A program made the position numbers and the translations under genes. From Candidatus Adamsella avium (GTDB lineage: Bacteria > Cyanobacteriota > Vampirovibrionia > Gastranaerophilales > CAJFVJ01), in assembly GCA_904420445.1 (NCBI GenBank), contig CAJFVJ010000003.1:124001-188000 (forward strand): a stretch of DNA of 64,000 nt. Reading direction: 5' to 3'. Under the pieces are notes generated by a model. That model had not been told where the DNA came from and made no database searches. It saw nothing but the letters and a program-made list of their open reading frames with translations. This document shows, piece by piece, positions 19,707 through 30,315 of the stretch (position 1 is the stretch's first letter; the number at the start of each line of letters is the position of its first letter).

Positions 19707-21833
19707 TTAGAGTTTCAACCACAGGGCGTCATAAGGTTTAAGTCTTACCGTAAGTTTTTTGTTTTGGACTTTTACTCTGACCATTTTCCCTGTTAGCAGG
19801 TTAAGCATGAATACGTCTTTGCTTTTTTTGCCAAAATCATCATCAATGAAGTTGACAGAAGCTCTGACTCTGTTGTCTGAAAGGTTGTTAATTACAACAA
19901 CACGGTTGTTCTCAAGTCCTCTGACATAGGCAAACACTTCAGGCGAGTCAGTTTTTATCTCTGTAAAGGTTCCTCTTCTCATAACAGGGTTTTGTTTTCT
20001 GATTTTTATGAGTTTTTGAACTCTTTCATACACTTTGTGATTATAAGAGTTTGAGTTTTTCATTGCATTATAGAATGTTGTCTGTGCAATAGGACCTCTG
20101 TTTATATCCCGGCTGTCAAAGTAGCTGAGCATTTTGACTTTGTTTTCCTGATTTTTTTGTTTTTCTTTTGCTTCTCTGATTTTTGCTGATTTTTTTGCAT
20201 TATAGAAGTTATTTTGCACCCCTATTTCATCACCGTAGTAGATTATAGGCACGCCTGGCATAGATAGAAGGATAGAAAAAGCCATTCCTATGCGTTCAGG
20301 ATTGTTATCAAGGAAATTTGCGAGTCTTCCGCTTACGCCATAACCTTTTCTAAATTCGGCACCTTTGGGTACAAGACCTTCGTATATAAGTTCTCTTGTT
20401 TTTTCGTTCACCATCTCGAGAGTGAGTTCGTCATGAACTCTCAAGAATATACCCCAGGCTGCTGAGTCAGGAATTTTTGGAGTTTGTTTGTATGCTTTCC
20501 AGAAATAAGAATTATCAGCCGAAATTAAAGACGCCCATATTGCCGGCATGTAAGGGAAGTGATAGGCTATTTGGACTTCATTTGTTCTTGTGATTTCTTT
20601 TGGTTTGTTGTTTATAACATGTTCTACTTTTTTCTCGGTTCCGAAATAAGGAAGTATTTTCTTTGGCTGCTGGCAAGCTTCGGCCTGTATTACGGAGCGA
20701 GGAGCAATTGTTTGAAGGAATGAGCTTATGAGCTGGATTATTTCATGTGTTTTTGGCAGGTTTTCTGCAGTTGTTCCTTCTTCTTTGATGTAGTAAGGAA
20801 TAGCATCCATTCTAAATATATCAATTCCCAAATTTGCCCAGAATGATATTGTATCTAACATATAATACAGTACTTCAGGGTTTTCCCAGTTTACATCAGG
20901 CTGGAATGGGTAGAATGTGTGGTATACATAGTAGTCTTTGTTATTGATGGTAACTTTTCTGTAATGATTGTCGTTGATTTCTGGGAAGATAAGTCTTCTT
21001 TTTGTGATAGTGCCATCTTTTTCCTTATATTCGACCATATAGCCGTATTTTGGGTCTTTGTATTGTTTGTATTCAGGCATATCTTCACGAACTATGAAAT
21101 AGTGAAGTTTTTCTAAATCACCTTTAAGTGCCTGCTGAAACCATTCATGCTGGTCAGAGAAGTGGTTCAGGATTAAGTCTGCTTTAAGTTTGAAGCCTTT
21201 TTTTCTTGCGGCATGCGCAAATTCTTTGAACTCAGGCATTCCTCCAAGGTCAGCACGGACATTTTTCGGGTCTTTAACATCAAATCCAGAGTCATTCATC
21301 GGAGAATCAGCAAAAGGGAGAACATATATAGTTGTCACCCCTAAATCTTTGAGATAATCAAGCATACCGATTGCTGTTTTGAAAGTTGCAGGTTTCCCGC
21401 TGCCATCCACACCAAACTGATCAGGATAGAACATGTAGACAACTTCATCTTTATACCAATCAGAGGCTCTATTGAAGTCATCCTGTAAGAGTTCAGGATT
21501 TCTTTCAGATTTTGCTTTTTCAATTATTTTTACTATTTTGGGGTAGATTATATCAACCTGTTCTTTTCCATAGATATGAGATATTGAAGCTTTCATAGAT
21601 TCTTCAAGTTTTTTTGGAATAAGAACATTTTCAACAGGAGCTTGTTCTACTGTTTCAGCTGATTTTATGGGAAGTTTATTTTTAATATTTTCTTTAATTG
21701 CATTCAGATGTGTTTTTTGAGATGTATTTTTATTAACGCTTTCATCTGATGCAAAGGCAGCTGAATAGCTCATAAGCATACTTGTAGCCAATATTGAAGA
21801 TAAGAGTTTTTTATACATATTTTCTACCTGCAA
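19707..21833 (-). CDS. Secreted GH13 alpha-amylase-family glycosidase
   Basis: Signal peptide-like MYKKLLSSILATSMLMSYSAAFA; LILNHFSDQHEWF, GIDIFRMDAIPYY, VIQAEACQ, FLRVHDELTLEM. Confidence 0.85.
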   Translation of the reverse strand: MQVENMYKKLLSSILATSMLMSYSAAFASDESVNKNTSQKTHLNAIKENIKNKLPIKSAETVEQAPVENVLIPKKLEESMKASISHIYGKEQVDIIYPKIVKIIEKAKSERNPELLQDDFNRASDWYKDEVVYMFYPDQFGVDGSGKPATFKTAIGMLDYLKDLGVTTIYVLPFADSPMNDSGFDVKDPKNVRADLGGMPEFKEFAHAARKKGFKLKADLILNHFSDQHEWFQQALKGDLEKLHYFIVREDMPEYKQYKDPKYGYMVEYKEKDGTITKRRLIFPEINDNHYRKVTINNKDYYVYHTFYPFQPDVNWENPEVLYYMLDTISFWANLGIDIFRMDAIPYYIKEEGTTAENLPKTHEIIQLISSFLQTIAPRSVIQAEACQQPKKILPYFGTEKKVEHVINNKPKEITRTNEVQIAYHFPYMPAIWASLISADNSYFWKAYKQTPKIPDSAAWGIFLRVHDELTLEMVNEKTRELIYEGLVPKGAEFRKGYGVSGRLANFLDNNPERIGMAFSILLSMPGVPIIYYGDEIGVQNNFYNAKKSAKIREAKEKQKNQENKVKMLSYFDSRDINRGPIAQTTFYNAMKNSNSYNHKVYERVQKLIKIRKQNPVMRRGTFTEIKTDSPEVFAYVRGLENNRVVVINNLSDNRVRASVNFIDDDFGKKSKDVFMLNLLTGKMVRVKVQNKKLTVRLKPYDALWLKL

Positions 21834-21965
21834 TCTTTCTTGATTTATTTAAATATTATTTTTTTAAAAATTGTGCTGTGTCAAGTTGAATGGAACTATT
21901 TGTAAACATGCGCTCAAAGGTGCTTCATAAGAAGTTTTTGAGGTATATTCAACTTATCAACTTAA

Positions 21966-22739
21966 TTAAAACTCTTCGATTATTTTTACGCCGTCATAAT
22001 AATGATTTAGAGTATTTGCAGTGGCTCTTGCTCTTTCTACATCGTTGAATGAACCTGCTTGTACTGCATATTTTCCGTTGATTAATCTTATGAACGGAGT
22101 AACACTATAACCGTCAGAAGACATTTCTTTTGCAAGGAGGCGTGCTTCTTCAGGTGTTGCAAAAGAACCTACCAGTACTTTATATGTCGGTGCTATTATT
22201 TTTTGCGGTTGAGCAGGTTCTATTTGTTTTGGAGATGGTACCGGAGCAGGAGGCATTGGAACGGACGCCCTTTGCGAACTTGAACTTGATGTATCTTCTG
22301 TATTCTTTGAGGAATTATTATAATCATCTTTAAAGAAGTCATCCTCAAAAGGATTTTGAGGTTGTGTTTGTTTATCATTCAGCTCTGTATTTTTATCTTC
22401 AGGGCTTTCATCCTGTTGTTTTTGAGTTTGGTCTTCGTTAGGAACGAGAGCCTGAGGGAATTTTTCGTCGTTAAAAATATCAACAAGACTTGAGTCAATT
22501 CTCTGTCTGAAAGAGTCTTCCTCTGAAGGCTGAGGAATATTATTGTTGCCGCTTGCAACTTCCGGAATATCAACAGCAGGTGTCAGCATTTTTGCCAGAA
22601 GCAAAAATATAATCAGCACTCCAAAGAATGTTGATATAAATATAAATAACAGTTTTGCAACGTTATTTTTTTTCTTTTTTGATTTTTTCTTCTTGGGCGG
22701 TTGATTGTAGTCATAGTCGTAGTCGTCGTAGTTTACCAT
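21966..22739 (-). CDS. SPOR-domain protein with a single N-terminal TM helix
   Basis: TYKVLVGSFATPEEARLLAKEMSSDGYSVTPFIRLINGKYAVQAGSFNDVERARATANTL; KKKKSKKKK then a TM segment. Confidence 0.8.
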   Translation of the reverse strand: MVNYDDYDYDYNQPPKKKKSKKKKNNVAKLLFIFISTFFGVLIIFLLLAKMLTPAVDIPEVASGNNNIPQPSEEDSFRQRIDSSLVDIFNDEKFPQALVPNEDQTQKQQDESPEDKNTELNDKQTQPQNPFEDDFFKDDYNNSSKNTEDTSSSSSQRASVPMPPAPVPSPKQIEPAQPQKIIAPTYKVLVGSFATPEEARLLAKEMSSDGYSVTPFIRLINGKYAVQAGSFNDVERARATANTLNHYYDGVKIIEEF

Positions 22740-22743
22740 ATCC

Positions 22744-23304
22744 CTAAATAACTCCTCTTACTTTTGTCGACGCCATTATTATTTCTTCATGTTCTTTTGT
22801 GTATGCATTCAAAATACTGTATGCAAGCTCTTTTATATCAAAGAAATTCATATCACTGCTTAATCCTGCTGCTTTCACAGGTGTGTTGTCTGATATAATA
22901 TTCAGTGCAGTGTGTATTAGTACTGAAGTTGGTGATTTTGTTGCTATAGAAACAGAGAGCTTTCCTCCGTTGAAAAACAAATCATCTCCATCTCTTTCAA
23001 GCTGCAAACCGGTTGCTTTTTCAACCTGTTCTTTGATTATGCAAACAAAAAGTCTTTGTCTTGAAACACCTTCAAGAAGAGGCATATTGAAGTGTTCAAT
23101 GATGAAATTCAGCATTCTTTCACTGTATATAGGGCTGTTTTCAATAACATCAGCAATATCCACCATCTCTGAGAGTGCTACATCACATTTGCCCTCAAAT
23201 GCTACAATTGCATCACCTTGCAGGTTATGATTTTTATATATCCAATGAGGTGCAAGTTCTGCGCCTGTATATGTAATATCTCTGTTTATATATGCGCTCT
23301 TCAT
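22744..23304 (-). CDS. DUF366-family-like protein
   Basis: YTGAELAPHWIYKNHNLQGDAIVAFEGKCDV; ATG overlaps the queC stop. Confidence 0.65.
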   Translation of the reverse strand: MKSAYINRDITYTGAELAPHWIYKNHNLQGDAIVAFEGKCDVALSEMVDIADVIENSPIYSERMLNFIIEHFNMPLLEGVSRQRLFVCIIKEQVEKATGLQLERDGDDLFFNGGKLSVSIATKSPTSVLIHTALNIISDNTPVKAAGLSSDMNFFDIKELAYSILNAYTKEHEEIIMASTKVRGVI

Positions 23305-23993
23305 TCAAAAATTTTTCCTAAAATATCTTCTGCATTATTATTTATCAATGCTCTTTTTAATCTTATACAAGATTCACATTTTCCGCAATGCTTTTCTTTA
23401 GAGAAATAACAACTTTGTATAAGCTCGAAGGGGAAGTTTATCTCGAGAGCTTTTTTGACTATTTCTGTTTTGTCAAAACCTATCAATGGAGCAATAACTT
23501 TGGGCTGCTGAAGTGTTGAGTATTCAAATGTTTTATTTATTCTATCCATAAATTCCTGTGTATTATCAGGGAACGTTGTTCCTTCTTCTTTGTTTGCGCC
23601 GAAGATTATATGAGTAAACTCATCAGCATCAGCAAAACTTGCCGCTATATTCAGAAATAGTCCGTTTCGATTTGGTATCCACACATTTTGTGCGCTTTGG
23701 GAGGATTTATCAAAGTTATCAAGCTCATCGACCTGAGGAGTCGGAACGTTTTCTTCTTCATTTAAAAGAGATGTTTTAGTTATATCCTTTAACCAGTTTA
23801 TTGATAAGATTTTTTGTTCTATCTGATAGTAGTCACAGAGCTTTTTTGAGGCTTCCAATTCTTTTTTTGCTGCTCTTTGTCCGTAGTCAAATGTCAGTGC
23901 AAGTTTGATGTTGTGAGAGTCTTTCAAAAGAGCAAGACTCACAGCTGAATCAAGACCTGATGAGAGCAGGATTATTGATTTTTTAGTCTTCAT
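23301..23993 (-). CDS. queC: 7-cyano-7-deazaguanine synthase
   Basis: LLSSGLDSAVSLALLKD P-loop, FDYGQRAAKKE, C-terminal HCGKCESCIRLKRA zinc motif. Confidence 0.9.
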   Translation of the reverse strand: MKTKKSIILLSSGLDSAVSLALLKDSHNIKLALTFDYGQRAAKKELEASKKLCDYYQIEQKILSINWLKDITKTSLLNEEENVPTPQVDELDNFDKSSQSAQNVWIPNRNGLFLNIAASFADADEFTHIIFGANKEEGTTFPDNTQEFMDRINKTFEYSTLQQPKVIAPLIGFDKTEIVKKALEINFPFELIQSCYFSKEKHCGKCESCIRLKRALINNNAEDILGKIFE

Positions 23994-24936
23994 TGTATTC
24001 TTCTTCATTATCATCTAATATTGCTTCAGCTTCTTCTATGCAGCATAGAGGGATGTCTGGACGTTTTCTCATCTCAAAGAGGTATTCTTCTCCGAGAATG
24101 TTATATAATGCAACAACTGCGCTTTTGGCTACTTCTTCATCCTCATCAAAAAGACGGTCTTCTATGAGAGGGATAACTCTGTCATCATCAAGTTCCGAGA
24201 GTGCTTCTATTGCATCAATTCTAACAAAAGGAGAATTATCAAGGAGTGATTTTTTGATAGCCTTGAAGGTTCTGTCATCTTTTGAGCCTATTTTTCTAAG
24301 GGTTTCAAGAATTCTTTCTTTCAGAAAGCTGAATTTGCTGATAAAACTTTCATTTGACTCGAGAATTGCAACGAGCGGTTCTACTGCTCTCATATCTCCA
24401 ATCATTCCAAGGGCTTTTGTTGCTGATTCTTTGAGGTAGATTGATTGTTCTGTTTTATCTGAAACAATGTCAATAAGAGGGGATACAGCGTAGTTATTAC
24501 CGAGTTTTCCGAGTGCTTCTGCACAGTTGAGGCGGAGTTTGTAGTCTTCGTCTTTGCTGTTCAGGATGTATAACAAAGGCAGCACGGCTTTGTTATCTTT
24601 GAAGGAGCTTAAAACCTTGGCTGCGAGAGAACGTATTTTTACATACTGGCTCATATTTTCGACAATATGAGCATTTCCGCTTTTTGAAAGTAATAAATCG
24701 CTTAGAACATCTATAGATGAAGGGTCTTTATATGCTTCAATCCTCTTCAAAAGGTAGTATAAGATATCAGGATTAGTTTCGATAGATGCGAAGTAATTAA
24801 TAATTTGGACGGCTTCCTGTTGAGGGTACTGCTTAATTTGGTCAAGAAGCTCTATGTGCTGTACGCTATCCAGCCCAGAGGAAATTTTGAATTGATCTGC
24901 TAAGTGTTTTAAACTTTTTTTGTCGTATTGAGGCAT
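23983..24936 (-). CDS. HEAT-repeat protein
   Basis: Repeated ALGKLGNNYAVSPLIDIV / ALGMIGDMRAVEPLVAIL / ALSELDDDRVIPLIEDRL units. Confidence 0.85.
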   Translation of the reverse strand: MPQYDKKSLKHLADQFKISSGLDSVQHIELLDQIKQYPQQEAVQIINYFASIETNPDILYYLLKRIEAYKDPSSIDVLSDLLLSKSGNAHIVENMSQYVKIRSLAAKVLSSFKDNKAVLPLLYILNSKDEDYKLRLNCAEALGKLGNNYAVSPLIDIVSDKTEQSIYLKESATKALGMIGDMRAVEPLVAILESNESFISKFSFLKERILETLRKIGSKDDRTFKAIKKSLLDNSPFVRIDAIEALSELDDDRVIPLIEDRLFDEDEEVAKSAVVALYNILGEEYLFEMRKRPDIPLCCIEEAEAILDDNEEEYNED

Positions 24937-25266
24937 CAGCAGGCTCTATCAGATAATTTTTTGTTAACATATATACATAAAAGTTATCTTAAAAAAGAAA
25001 TCATATCAATAAAAATTTCCAAAAATTTTTGCAAAAAAAATTTTTTTTACAAATTCTTTACAAGAAAATATATCTAAAAGAAATATACCAATAAGATATC
25101 TTATGTAAAAACATTGTATTTTTAAGATTTTAAGAATTTTATATTTTTTGCTAAAAATCCTATTTACAAATACAGTTACCATAGCTTAAAAAAAGTACAT
25201 ATTTTGTACATTAATCCTTTTTTCATAGAAAATATATATAGTACACAATTATGAGGACCTGCGGAG

Positions 25267-26520
25267 ATGATGTTGATGGATACAAATAAAATAGCTGATA
25301 CGGATAGAGAAGTAGCTGAGCTTATATCAGACGAACTTGAAAGACAAAGAACAACAATTGAGCTGATTGCGAGTGAAAATATTGTTTCAGAAGCTGTTAT
25401 GGCAGCAGCAGGCACTGTCCTGACAAATAAATATGCGGAAGGAAAACCCGGGAAACGTTTTTATAACGGATGCGAAGTTGTTGATAAAATAGAAGCTTTG
25501 GCACAGGAAAGAGCAAAGAAGCTCTTTAATATGCCTCATGTGAATGTCCAGCCTCACAGCGGGGCACAGGCAAATATGGCGGTATTTCTTTATGCATTGA
25601 AACCCGGTGATACAATTTTGGGGATGGACTTATCAAACGGCGGTCACCTGACGCATGGCTCTCCTGTGAATTTCTCCGGATTATATTTCAACGTTTTAAG
25701 CTACGGTGTTGATGAAAACGGTTATATTGACTATGATGATGTCGAAAAGATGGCAATGGAACACAAGCCTAAGTTGATAATCTGCGGTGCCAGCAACTAT
25801 CCGAGAATTATTGATTTCAAAAGATTCAGAGAGATAGCTGACAAGGTCGGTGCGTATTTGATGGCTGATATCGCTCATATTGCCGCTCTTGTTGCAACAG
25901 GTGTTCATCCATCTCCGGCAGGTTATGCACATTTTGTCACCACAACCACTCACAAGACGCTCAGAGGTCCAAGAGGCGGTATGATTATGTGTGATGAAGA
26001 ACATGCCCTCGGAATAGATAAAGCTGTATTCCCAGGCATTCAGGGCGGACCACTTGAGCATATTATTGCCGCTAAAGCAGTTGCACTAAAAGAAGCTCTT
26101 GACCCGTCATTTACCGATTATGCAAAACAGGTTGTAAAAAATGCAAAAACTCTTGCTCAGACGCTTATGGATAACGGAATTGATATTGTAAGCGGAGGAA
26201 CTGATAATCATCTTATGACGATTGATTTGAGAAAATTGGGTCTTACAGGGAAAGATATGGCAAATATGCTTGAAAAAGTCGGTATTACAGCAAACAAAAA
26301 TACTGTTCCGAATGACCCGCAGAGTCCTTTTGTAACAAGCGGGATAAGAATAGGAACCCCTGCTGTTACGACAAGAGGCTTTAAGGAAGATGATATGGTT
26401 GAGGTAGGTCAAATTATAGCCGGAGCAATCAAAAATCATGACAACGAAGAAGTCCTCAAGTCATTGAAAGAACGCTCTATGGCTCTTTGTAAGAAATATC
26501 CGCTATATCCGAATTTATAG
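25267..26520 (+). CDS. glyA: Serine hydroxymethyltransferase
   Basis: [49 protein letters not shown]. Confidence 0.97.
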   Translation: MMLMDTNKIADTDREVAELISDELERQRTTIELIASENIVSEAVMAAAGTVLTNKYAEGKPGKRFYNGCEVVDKIEALAQERAKKLFNMPHVNVQPHSGAQANMAVFLYALKPGDTILGMDLSNGGHLTHGSPVNFSGLYFNVLSYGVDENGYIDYDDVEKMAMEHKPKLIICGASNYPRIIDFKRFREIADKVGAYLMADIAHIAALVATGVHPSPAGYAHFVTTTTHKTLRGPRGGMIMCDEEHALGIDKAVFPGIQGGPLEHIIAAKAVALKEALDPSFTDYAKQVVKNAKTLAQTLMDNGIDIVSGGTDNHLMTIDLRKLGLTGKDMANMLEKVGITANKNTVPNDPQSPFVTSGIRIGTPAVTTRGFKEDDMVEVGQIIAGAIKNHDNEEVLKSLKERSMALCKKYPLYPNL

Positions 26521-26558
26521 GAGATAGAACGATTTTAAACATTAATGAACTTCATATA

Positions 26559-27635
26559 TTGGGATTTGTAATAGCATTTGTTGTTACCGTATTGATTGTT
26601 CCTCAGGTGCGTGCTTTTTGCCTTGCCAGAGGCTATGTTGATATGCCAAATTCAAGAAAGATACACAAAGAGCCTATCCCTCGTCTTGGAGGGGTCGCAA
26701 TTTGGTTAGGGACAATTATATCATTCTTTATGATTGTTCTTTTTACAAAATATCCTTACGGCAACGGTTTATCGGGTATTCTTATCGGCGGAAGCATAAT
26801 CTTTTTGATGGGGCTGGTTGATGATATCTATGACTTACCGCCGAAGTATAAGTTGTTTATACAATTTGGCGCTGCATTGATAGCAGTTTTGCTCGGTGTA
26901 AGGATAGATGAGCTGTGGAATCCTTTTGGCTCTGTTATACACCTTGGCATATTTGCCATTCCTATTACCTTAATCTGGATAGTAGGGTTGAGCAATGCGA
27001 TGAACTTTATCGATGGTGTAGACGGCTTAGCCGGAACTGTATCAGCTATCGGAGCCGTTTCTCTTGCTGTGCTTGCTGTTTCTACCGTACATCCTCAGCC
27101 GATTGCCGCTTTGTTGGCAGTAATTTTGGCAGGAGCGATGATTGGTTTTCTTATGTTCAATTTTAATCCTGCGAAGATATTTATGGGAGATTCAGGGGCG
27201 TTGTTCACAGGGTTTACACTTGCTTCGCTTTCTGTTGTGGGGCTTATGAAGACTGTTACATTCAGTGTATTTCTTCCTATATTTATTTTTGCCGTTCCGA
27301 TATTAGATATAACATATGCGGTTTTAAGGAGAATTTTAAAAGGGAAAAACCCCTTTAAGGCTGATTCAGAGCATATTCATCATAAACTCATTCACCTTGG
27401 GGTTTCTCATAATAATACAGTTTTTGTATTTGTTGTGACTGCTGTTTCTGCAGGTGCGATAGCTGCAATATTTGTCCATTCACAGAATTTATATTTCACT
27501 GTTATAGCTCTTTTGCTGATATTTATGGCAATAGTTTTGCGGATTTCGAATTTCTTTTCGGTTTTGGACGCATCGCAGGAACATCATTATCATGAGCCTG
27601 AGATACATTCTTTTCACGATATAGACCGTGATTAA
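26559..27635 (+). CDS. MraY/WecA-family undecaprenyl-phosphate sugar-1-phosphate transferase
   Basis: RKIHKEPIPRLGG, GLVDDIYDLPPKYK, NAMNFIDGVDGLAG, FMGDSGALF, EHIHHKLIHLG. Confidence 0.9.
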   Translation: MGFVIAFVVTVLIVPQVRAFCLARGYVDMPNSRKIHKEPIPRLGGVAIWLGTIISFFMIVLFTKYPYGNGLSGILIGGSIIFLMGLVDDIYDLPPKYKLFIQFGAALIAVLLGVRIDELWNPFGSVIHLGIFAIPITLIWIVGLSNAMNFIDGVDGLAGTVSAIGAVSLAVLAVSTVHPQPIAALLAVILAGAMIGFLMFNFNPAKIFMGDSGALFTGFTLASLSVVGLMKTVTFSVFLPIFIFAVPILDITYAVLRRILKGKNPFKADSEHIHHKLIHLGVSHNNTVFVFVVTAVSAGAIAAIFVHSQNLYFTVIALLLIFMAIVLRISNFFSVLDASQEHHYHEPEIHSFHDIDRD

Positions 27636-27645
27636 GGTGTTATAT

Positions 27646-28311
27646 TTATACAAGACCTTCTTTGATTGCTTTCACTGCCGCCTGTGTTCTGTCGTCCACA
27701 ACCAGTTTTTGGATAATATTGCAGACATGAGCTTTTGCTGTATGTTCGCTTATTTTTAGCTCATCAGCTATTTCAGCATTAGACCTGCCGTCGACGACTA
27801 GTTTCAGAACTTCATATTCTCTTTCTGTCAGGTTTGCATGTTCTGCTTTAAAAGCTGAGCGAGAACTTACTTTATCAGAGGAGTCTGACATATTTTTTGA
27901 ACGAACAATAGGAGCAATTGCCGGATCAAACCAGATAGCGCCTTCTTTAACGGAGTTGATTACCATAATGAGGTAGTCAGTTTTGATGTCTTTTACTGCG
28001 TATGCGCTTGCGCCATAGGATATAGCCTGCAAGACATCTTTTCTGTCCGTATGTGATGTTAAGATTATTATTTTTATATTAGGGTTTGATTCTTTTATTT
28101 TTTTTGTAGCCTGAAGACCATCTATTTTGGGAAGACCTATATCCATGAGAATTACATCGGGTTTCAGACGTTTTGCCATTTCTATAGCTTCTTCTCCGTC
28201 TTCTGCTTCTCCGATGACTTCGATTGAGGGATATTTTTCGAGTATGGATTTCAGCCCCATTCTTAGAAGTTTGTGGTCTTCGACCATAAGAATTTTTGTT
28301 TTGCCTTCCAT
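27646..28311 (-). CDS. NarL/FixJ-family response regulator
   Basis: KILMVEDHKLLRMGLKSIL...DVILMDIGLPKIDG receiver; LTEREYEVLKLVVDGRSNAEIADELKISEHTAKAHVCNIIQKL HTH. Confidence 0.92.
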   Translation of the reverse strand: MEGKTKILMVEDHKLLRMGLKSILEKYPSIEVIGEAEDGEEAIEMAKRLKPDVILMDIGLPKIDGLQATKKIKESNPNIKIIILTSHTDRKDVLQAISYGASAYAVKDIKTDYLIMVINSVKEGAIWFDPAIAPIVRSKNMSDSSDKVSSRSAFKAEHANLTEREYEVLKLVVDGRSNAEIADELKISEHTAKAHVCNIIQKLVVDDRTQAAVKAIKEGLV

Positions 28312-28420
28312 TGTCTCTCTCTCTTCTAACTGTGTGTATGTACCACTAAAATTGTAGAAGCTAAGACAAGGCTTTTCATTGGTAGGGTTTCTATTATCCA
28401 CTAAAGCAATAGAGGTGTTT

Positions 28421-29020
28421 TTAGTCAGCTTCCTGCCATCCGTAAACAGTTGAGAAAACTCCTGGAGTAAGAGATATAAGAAGATTTTTTCTCACAAGAT
28501 AATTTGCCCTTGATGAAATTTCTTTCAATTCAGTGTTTTCAAAGCCTTTTTGGGTTTTGGGCTGTTTTATTTTGTGTTTTATGAGATATTCTTTGATTTG
28601 TTCGGTTGTCGCTGTGCCTGTGTTGAAGACAACAGCTTTATAGATTTCGTAGTTCAAATTATTTTTTGTTCTGAGTGATTTTTTGACGTCATTTAACGCA
28701 ACTTCCGGGATAAATATTTTACGTTCATTTTGATATATTGTGTCTATTTTGTTAAGTTGTTTTGAACTTGTATTTTGAGTTTGAATATATGAATTATTTA
28801 TGTCTGTATTTATGTTTGTGCCAGAAGTTCCTTGAATACTTTTCAGGCTAATAATTAAAGAATTAAGTTTGTGTTCTTTTTCTTTTAGTGCGTGTATTTT
28901 TTTTACGCACTCTTCAAGATACTCTATTTCGGGTTTTATTTTTGACAGCTCGCTTTCTGCTTCTTTCAATAAATTTTCTAATCTTGAGGGATCTAAGATT
29001 GATTGTGTTTCTATATCCAT
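28421..29020 (-). CDS. Hypothetical protein: N-terminal coiled coil plus C-terminal winged-helix-like segment
   Basis: Heptad-like N-terminus; TTEQIKEYLIKHKIKQPKTQKGFENTELKEISSRANYLVRKNLL resembles a wHTH. Confidence 0.5.
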   Translation of the reverse strand: MDIETQSILDPSRLENLLKEAESELSKIKPEIEYLEECVKKIHALKEKEHKLNSLIISLKSIQGTSGTNINTDINNSYIQTQNTSSKQLNKIDTIYQNERKIFIPEVALNDVKKSLRTKNNLNYEIYKAVVFNTGTATTEQIKEYLIKHKIKQPKTQKGFENTELKEISSRANYLVRKNLLISLTPGVFSTVYGWQEAD

Positions 29021-29072
29021 TTTGATTATCCTTTCATATTTTATTTTTAAATTTTAACACAAAATTATGTTC

Positions 29073-29170
29073 ACGTAAATATTTTTATATTAAAAATAAT
29101 ACGTAAATATTAAGGAATTTTTAAATTAATAATGACGTAAACTTAAGTATGAATTATGACGTAAACTTAA
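29073..29170. promoter_or_regulatory. Four ACGTAAA direct repeats in the divergent intergenic region
   Basis: ACGTAAA at 29073, 29101, 29135 and 29159; ATGACGTAAACTTAA exact at 29132-29146 and 29156-29170. Confidence 0.6.
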
Positions 29171-29241
29171 TCTTCTGTCTTTAAAAAAGTTTTGTCTTAT
29201 AATTTTTATGAATAATATTTGTAAAAAAGAAGAATGTTTTC

Positions 29242-30315
29242 ATGAAATTGAACTTTAGCGTAAAACTAACAAATGACGGTTCAATCGGCTTATATAATAA
29301 AGAAGTTGACGATATTTACCATAGTACTTACGGAGCTTATAACGAAGCCGTTGAGAAGTTTATCAAACCATCAGGGTTAGAAAGTTTTTTGCAAACTCAT
29401 AATAAAATAAAAATTCTTGATATATGCTCAGGAATGGGTTACAACCTGAAAGCTGTAGTTGATGCCGTGTTCAGGGTTAATCCAGAATGTGATATAGAAA
29501 TAGACTGTCTTGAAATTGATTCTTACGTCTTTTCTTTCGGGCTTTTGTACAAGGTTGAGAAAATTGATTATGACGTGCATTATTTTCTTCTTGAAAAATT
29601 TTTTGATAATCCCCTTATCACAAAATGCATGATTGAGCTTCTTGAGGATGATGAAATTTGTCAATTTTTGGATGAAAAATTAGCCCTGTTTTTCGTGGGG
29701 AACAAATTCTCCGAGATAGAATTAATGGGTAGACATCAAAATAATCAAAAAATACATAATATATATTATAAGTATATGTCTAATAGAAATAAATATCCTC
29801 CGAAAAGTCGATTGAAATCCTCTCAAAATAGGCTTCGAGTTTTTTTTGATGATGCCCGCACTTCTATTAAACATCTTGAAGGCAGGTATGATTTTATATT
29901 TCATGATGGTTTTACACCGGCAAAGCAGTCTGTATTATGGAGTTATGAGTTTTTTAACGAGCTAAAAAGAATTATATCTTCATCAGGGAATATTACAACT
30001 TATTCATCAAGTGCGCCTGTGAGGGCTGCATTAATTCAGAGCGGTTTTCATGTTTCAAAAATTTCTTCAGAGAACAGAAAAACATCGGGGACTTTTGCTT
30101 CTCTTTCAAAAGAGTTTTCTCAAATACCGCTTTCAGAGGAAGAAATTGGTTTATTAAAAACACGAGCGGGTATTGTTTATCATGATGAAGGCTTGGTTCA
30201 AAATCATGATGAAATTATCAAAAGGAGGGAAGAAGAAGTAAAAAATTCTTCTCTTGCTTCCTCAAGCAGCTATCTAAAAAGTTTTAAAAATAAAAATAAG
30301 GATATTTTAAAGTGA
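29242..30315 (+). CDS. MnmC-like (DUF752-type) SAM-dependent methyltransferase
   Basis: KILDICSGMGYNL, YDFIFHDGFTPAKQSVLWSYEFFNELKRIISSSGNITTYSSSAPVRAALIQSGFHVSK. Confidence 0.75.
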   Translation: MKLNFSVKLTNDGSIGLYNKEVDDIYHSTYGAYNEAVEKFIKPSGLESFLQTHNKIKILDICSGMGYNLKAVVDAVFRVNPECDIEIDCLEIDSYVFSFGLLYKVEKIDYDVHYFLLEKFFDNPLITKCMIELLEDDEICQFLDEKLALFFVGNKFSEIELMGRHQNNQKIHNIYYKYMSNRNKYPPKSRLKSSQNRLRVFFDDARTSIKHLEGRYDFIFHDGFTPAKQSVLWSYEFFNELKRIISSSGNITTYSSSAPVRAALIQSGFHVSKISSENRKTSGTFASLSKEFSQIPLSEEEIGLLKTRAGIVYHDEGLVQNHDEIIKRREEEVKNSSLASSSSYLKSFKNKNKDILK

